Source: Treponema sp.
GTDB taxonomy: Bacteria > Spirochaetota > Spirochaetia > Treponematales > Breznakiellaceae
Assembly (NCBI GenBank): GCA_031273835.1
Contig: JAISRD010000193.1
Location: 1-16,005 of the forward strand
Direction: 5' to 3'
DNA: 16,005 bases
Shown here: positions 13,522-16,005 of the stretch, piece by piece
Numbering within the stretch: the first letter of the stretch is position 1
Layout of the letters: each line of letters starts with the position of its first letter
Position numbers and translations under genes: made by a program
The notes under the pieces: generated by a model
Told to the model about the DNA's origin: nothing
Database searches by the model: none
Seen by the model: the letters and a program-made list of their open reading frames with translations, nothing else

Positions 13522-15014
13522 GGTTCCTTCTCCGTGTCGATCCGTATGATAACGCTGGTTCCCCCGGTCCCGCTCTGAATCTCCGCCACCTCCCTGTCGC
13601 CGGGGTAAAAAAAGTACAGCCGCTGGATCACGTTTTCAAGGCCCATCACCCTGGACATGGACGATTCTTCAAGGGAATGGGGGTGGAGGAGCTGCTCCGC
13701 CGTTTCCGCCGCCATGCCCCGGCCGTTGTCCCTTACCGAGAGGACGAGCCGCCTGCCCTCAAGGCGGGCCCCGACGCTTATGCGGCGGAGTTCCTCCTGC
13801 TGGTCCTTAAAGGCGTGGATGACGCAGTTTTCCACCAGGGGCTGCAATATGGAAACGGGAACCTTGTATTTGTCCAGCAGTTCCCCCTCGTAATCCAGTT
13901 CCAGTTCCAGGTTAAGGGGGAAACGCACCTTGAGTATGTAGAAGTAAAATTCGAGCCCCTCTATTTCGTGGCGCAGGGGGACGATGATCTCCTTGTTGCG
14001 TATGATGTGCCTGAAAAGCCGGGCCATATAATCCATGTATTCCCCGGTTCTGTCGGCCCCTTCCACAATGGCAAGCTGCATGCCGGTATTGATCGTATTG
14101 AACAGAAAATGGGGATTCATCTGGGCCTGGAGCGCGTAGATTTCCATGTGCCGTACCAGCCCTTCCATTTTCATGTTCCGCATCTTTTCCTGCATATACT
14201 CCTGCTTGATGTTCTCCTGCCAGCGTATTTCCTCGATGTACCGGCCGATCTCGTTCTTCATGTGGTTAAAGGCGTCGATCATCCGGTTCATTTCTTCAAT
14301 GGACCCCGATTTGGCGTCAAGGTCGGGGATGTTAAAATTCCCCGAGGAAAGTTCTTTGGTCAGGGCGGAAAGTTTTACCAGGGGATTGGTAAAGCGGTTC
14401 ACCGACAGGAGGAGGAGGGATACGGTAAAGACCGAAATGGAAATGATAAAAAGAAAATTCCACAACTGTACCGCCCCCGATTCGGCGAGGAACTGTTCGT
14501 AGAAACCAAGCTGACTGCGGAAACGTTCGGTGCTTACCGCGCCGGTTTCCCGGTTGATATAGTCCAGCAGCCTCGCCATCTCTTCGTAGGTCTTTGTATA
14601 GGCAATGTTACGGCCCCGCTTTTCCTCCATGGCCTTTTCCGCCATGTCCAGGTAGTTCAGTATAAGAAAATAGAGCTCCCGTTCTTTGAGGTCGGTTCTA
14701 TTGCCGGTGATATTCCGCCGGGCGGGAACCTTCTGTCTTAAACTTTGAATGCCGATGAGGATCTCCGCATGGGCGTTGGAGGACCTGGTGGACAGGTATT
14801 CAATGAACGGCCCCTGGAAGGCCGCAAGGTCCTCCTGGATCGATTTGATGTACCGTTCCTGCTCAAAACTCCCCTCCGAAACATCCTGGAGCCTTTGGGC
14901 GCAGAACAGTATATAGGCGGTGGAAAGGACCAGGAGGAAAAAGGCCCCCAGTATGCCCACGAGGATCTGAAAACGGAAAGAATGGTGTATGCCCCTCTTT
15001 GGTATGCCCTTCAT
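13506..15014 (-). CDS. YesM/LytS-type sensor histidine kinase
   Basis: This 502-residue membrane kinase has a first membrane helix (about 16-37), a helical extracytoplasmic domain (about 40-183), a second helix (about 184-205), a HAMP-like linker (207-260) and a coiled segment leading to the His_kinase domain. The phospho-acceptor lies in QMNPHFLFN (His302). The ATP-binding part carries the N-box LQPLVENCVIHAF (390-402) and DNGRGM (429-434), then MGLENVIQRL. The extracytoplasmic domain is all-helical by composition and shows no sugar-binding fold, which fits sensing through a separate binding protein. Its ATG overlaps the stop of the upstream binding-protein gene by 4 bp. The overlap with the regulator at the other end ties the three genes into one translational unit. 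Confidence 0.93.
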   Translation of the reverse strand: MKGIPKRGIHHSFRFQILVGILGAFFLLVLSTAYILFCAQRLQDVSEGSFEQERYIKSIQEDLAAFQGPFIEYLSTRSSNAHAEILIGIQSLRQKVPARRNITGNRTDLKERELYFLILNYLDMAEKAMEEKRGRNIAYTKTYEEMARLLDYINRETGAVSTERFRSQLGFYEQFLAESGAVQLWNFLFIISISVFTVSLLLLSVNRFTNPLVKLSALTKELSSGNFNIPDLDAKSGSIEEMNRMIDAFNHMKNEIGRYIEEIRWQENIKQEYMQEKMRNMKMEGLVRHMEIYALQAQMNPHFLFNTINTGMQLAIVEGADRTGEYMDYMARLFRHIIRNKEIIVPLRHEIEGLEFYFYILKVRFPLNLELELDYEGELLDKYKVPVSILQPLVENCVIHAFKDQQEELRRISVGARLEGRRLVLSVRDNGRGMAAETAEQLLHPHSLEESSMSRVMGLENVIQRLYFFYPGDREVAEIQSGTGGTSVIIRIDTEKEPCIAF

Positions 15015-15970
15015 AGGCTGCTTCTCGTAATAATATCTATCCCCGTGTCGATGGATGTGGAGGTATACCCGGTGGCCTTAAGGGCCGCCAGGGATTTAAC
15101 CGCCTCGTAGCCTATGCGCTCCGAATTGATGGCCACGCTGCAGTGGATAATCCCCTTCCGTATGCTTTCCAGCACCACCGGACTTGAGCCGAATCCTATG
15201 ATCTGTATGCTTCCCACCAGATTCATATCCACCAGGGTTTGGGCGGCGGCGGCGGTATCCGCCGGATCGGTGAAGATCAGGGTATTAACGGCGAATTCCC
15301 CGTCCTCCGGAGGCATAAAGAGCCGGTAAAGCAGGGCCTCGGCGTCCAGGGGGTTCAGGCTGGTCCTGAAACTCCGGACGGGGCCGGAGAGCTTTCCCCC
15401 CAGGGCGGCGGCTATCCCCATTTCCACCAGTTCCCGTTCCGCGTAGATACCCGGGGCCTTGCTGCTGTACACCACCGCCGGCCGTACCGGTTCCCCGGAG
15501 AGGTTCCGGGAGATAAGGCCGATGCGCCGGCCCAGATCAAAGTTGTTGGTGCCGATAAAGGGCCAGGGCTTGTCGTTGGGGATATTGTGGTTAATAAGCA
15601 CCGCGGGGATCTTTCTTTCGTCGAGCTTTTCAAGCTGACGCCGCGCCAGGGCGTCATCCAGGTAGGGGCAGACTATCACCCCGTCCACCCCGGTATAGGA
15701 GGCCATTTCCAGTTCGTTGAGGGCCGGGTCGATTGAATGGAGGGAGATTCCGGCACTTATTTCCGCCGCGGCCCGTTCCGCCCCCTCGATGATTCCGGCA
15801 AAGAAGGCCGAATCGTAGCCGGGCAGGTACAGGGAAAAGTGATAGTCCCGGATTTCCCCGTCCCCGCCGGTCCGCACATAGAGGCGCCGCGCCGCGATGA
15901 GGGAGGTAAGAAAGGCCGAGAGCGCGATGAGGCCCGAAACAATCAACAGTACCCGGAGCAGGGCTTTCAC
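15011..15970 (-). CDS. Membrane-anchored periplasmic sugar-binding protein (sensor component)
   Basis: This 319-residue protein has an N-terminal hydrophobic helix (about 4-26) followed by a periplasmic-binding-protein fold of the ribose/LacI type: YHFSLYLPGYDSAFFAGIIEGAE (43-65), VDGVIVCPYLDD (95-106), IPAVLINHNIPND (125-137), IGTNNFDLGRRIGLI (142-156) and a C-terminal IIGFGSSPVVLESIRKGIIHCSVA stretch. The helix lacks a lipobox cysteine and an obvious signal-peptidase site, so it probably stays as a membrane anchor. Directly upstream of a kinase and regulator, it fits the anchored sensor of the XylFII-LytS-YesN three-component systems known from clostridia. The start is GTG at 15970, preceded by a G-run and by TATACT 6 bp upstream. 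The ligand is unknown; a monosaccharide is likely by family. Confidence 0.85.
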   Translation of the reverse strand: MKALLRVLLIVSGLIALSAFLTSLIAARRLYVRTGGDGEIRDYHFSLYLPGYDSAFFAGIIEGAERAAAEISAGISLHSIDPALNELEMASYTGVDGVIVCPYLDDALARRQLEKLDERKIPAVLINHNIPNDKPWPFIGTNNFDLGRRIGLISRNLSGEPVRPAVVYSSKAPGIYAERELVEMGIAAALGGKLSGPVRSFRTSLNPLDAEALLYRLFMPPEDGEFAVNTLIFTDPADTAAAAQTLVDMNLVGSIQIIGFGSSPVVLESIRKGIIHCSVAINSERIGYEAVKSLAALKATGYTSTSIDTGIDIITRSSL

Positions 15971-15976
15971 CCCCCC

Positions 15977-15982
15977 AGTATA
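15977..15982 (-). promoter_or_regulatory. Candidate -10 box of the sensor operon
   Basis: TATACT on the minus strand (5 of 6 matches to TATAAT) ends 6 bp before the GTG start at 15970. A -35 would lie at the very window edge (TGTACG, poor match). Initiation would be at or next to the GTG. Confidence 0.35.
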
Positions 15983-16005
15983 CCCCGGATTTTGTTTTTC
16001 GTACA

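Noticed and set aside
13677..14741. 354-codon plus-strand frame opposite the histidine kinase
   Set aside because: The kinase motifs on the minus strand are unambiguous; the plus-strand product is low in motif content and is a shadow.

Overview
The window looks like a piece of a GC-rich spirochaete chromosome, most likely a Treponema-like gut or anaerobic carbohydrate fermenter. This is inferred from gene content: an Rnf-like operon, a YesM/YesN-type sugar-sensing system with several periplasmic binding proteins, and a GH57/DUF1926 protein. No rRNA or other phylogenetic marker is present. Coding density is high. I see no tRNA, insertion sequence, CRISPR array or phage gene.

Left part, 1-6274. 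The 5' end of an RluA-type pseudouridine synthase gene runs off the left edge on the minus strand. A short divergent promoter region of 87 bp separates it from a plus-strand run of seven tightly packed genes: a YuiD/DUF212 membrane protein, an unrecognised 480-residue membrane protein, then rnfC, rnfD, rnfG, rnfE and rnfA-like genes, mostly joined by 4-bp overlaps. The Rnf-like set is the most unusual content. RnfC keeps both [4Fe-4S] motifs but has damaged FMN/NADH motifs. RnfD has Ser at the flavin-acceptor position, RnfG is short and lacks the SGAT motif, and RnfA and RnfE lack all four cysteines that hold the intramembrane [2Fe-2S] cluster. No rnfB is present. Either this is a decaying complex or, since all frames are open and the order is intact, a repurposed Rnf-like membrane machine.

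Middle, 6275-10896. A GH57/4-alpha-glucanotransferase-like protein has lost its recognisable catalytic residues. After it comes a 187-bp non-coding leader with nested and crossing inverted repeats, then an aldolase of the RhaE type and a canonical L-rhamnose isomerase (rhaA). These two make part of an L-rhamnose pathway; no kinase is in the window.

Right part, 10942-15970, minus strand. A four-gene operon reads right to left: a membrane-anchored periplasmic sugar-binding protein, a YesM/LytS-type histidine kinase, a YesN-type AraC response regulator, and a XylF-like sugar-binding lipoprotein. The first three match the layout of a three-component sugar sensor in which an anchored binding protein reports to the kinase. 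The XylF-like protein, a plausible target or partner, has no ATPase or permease gene beside it here.

Several operon-leading genes lack a Shine-Dalgarno sequence and have a -10-like hexamer only 5-9 bp before the start codon, which suggests leaderless or near-leaderless transcripts.
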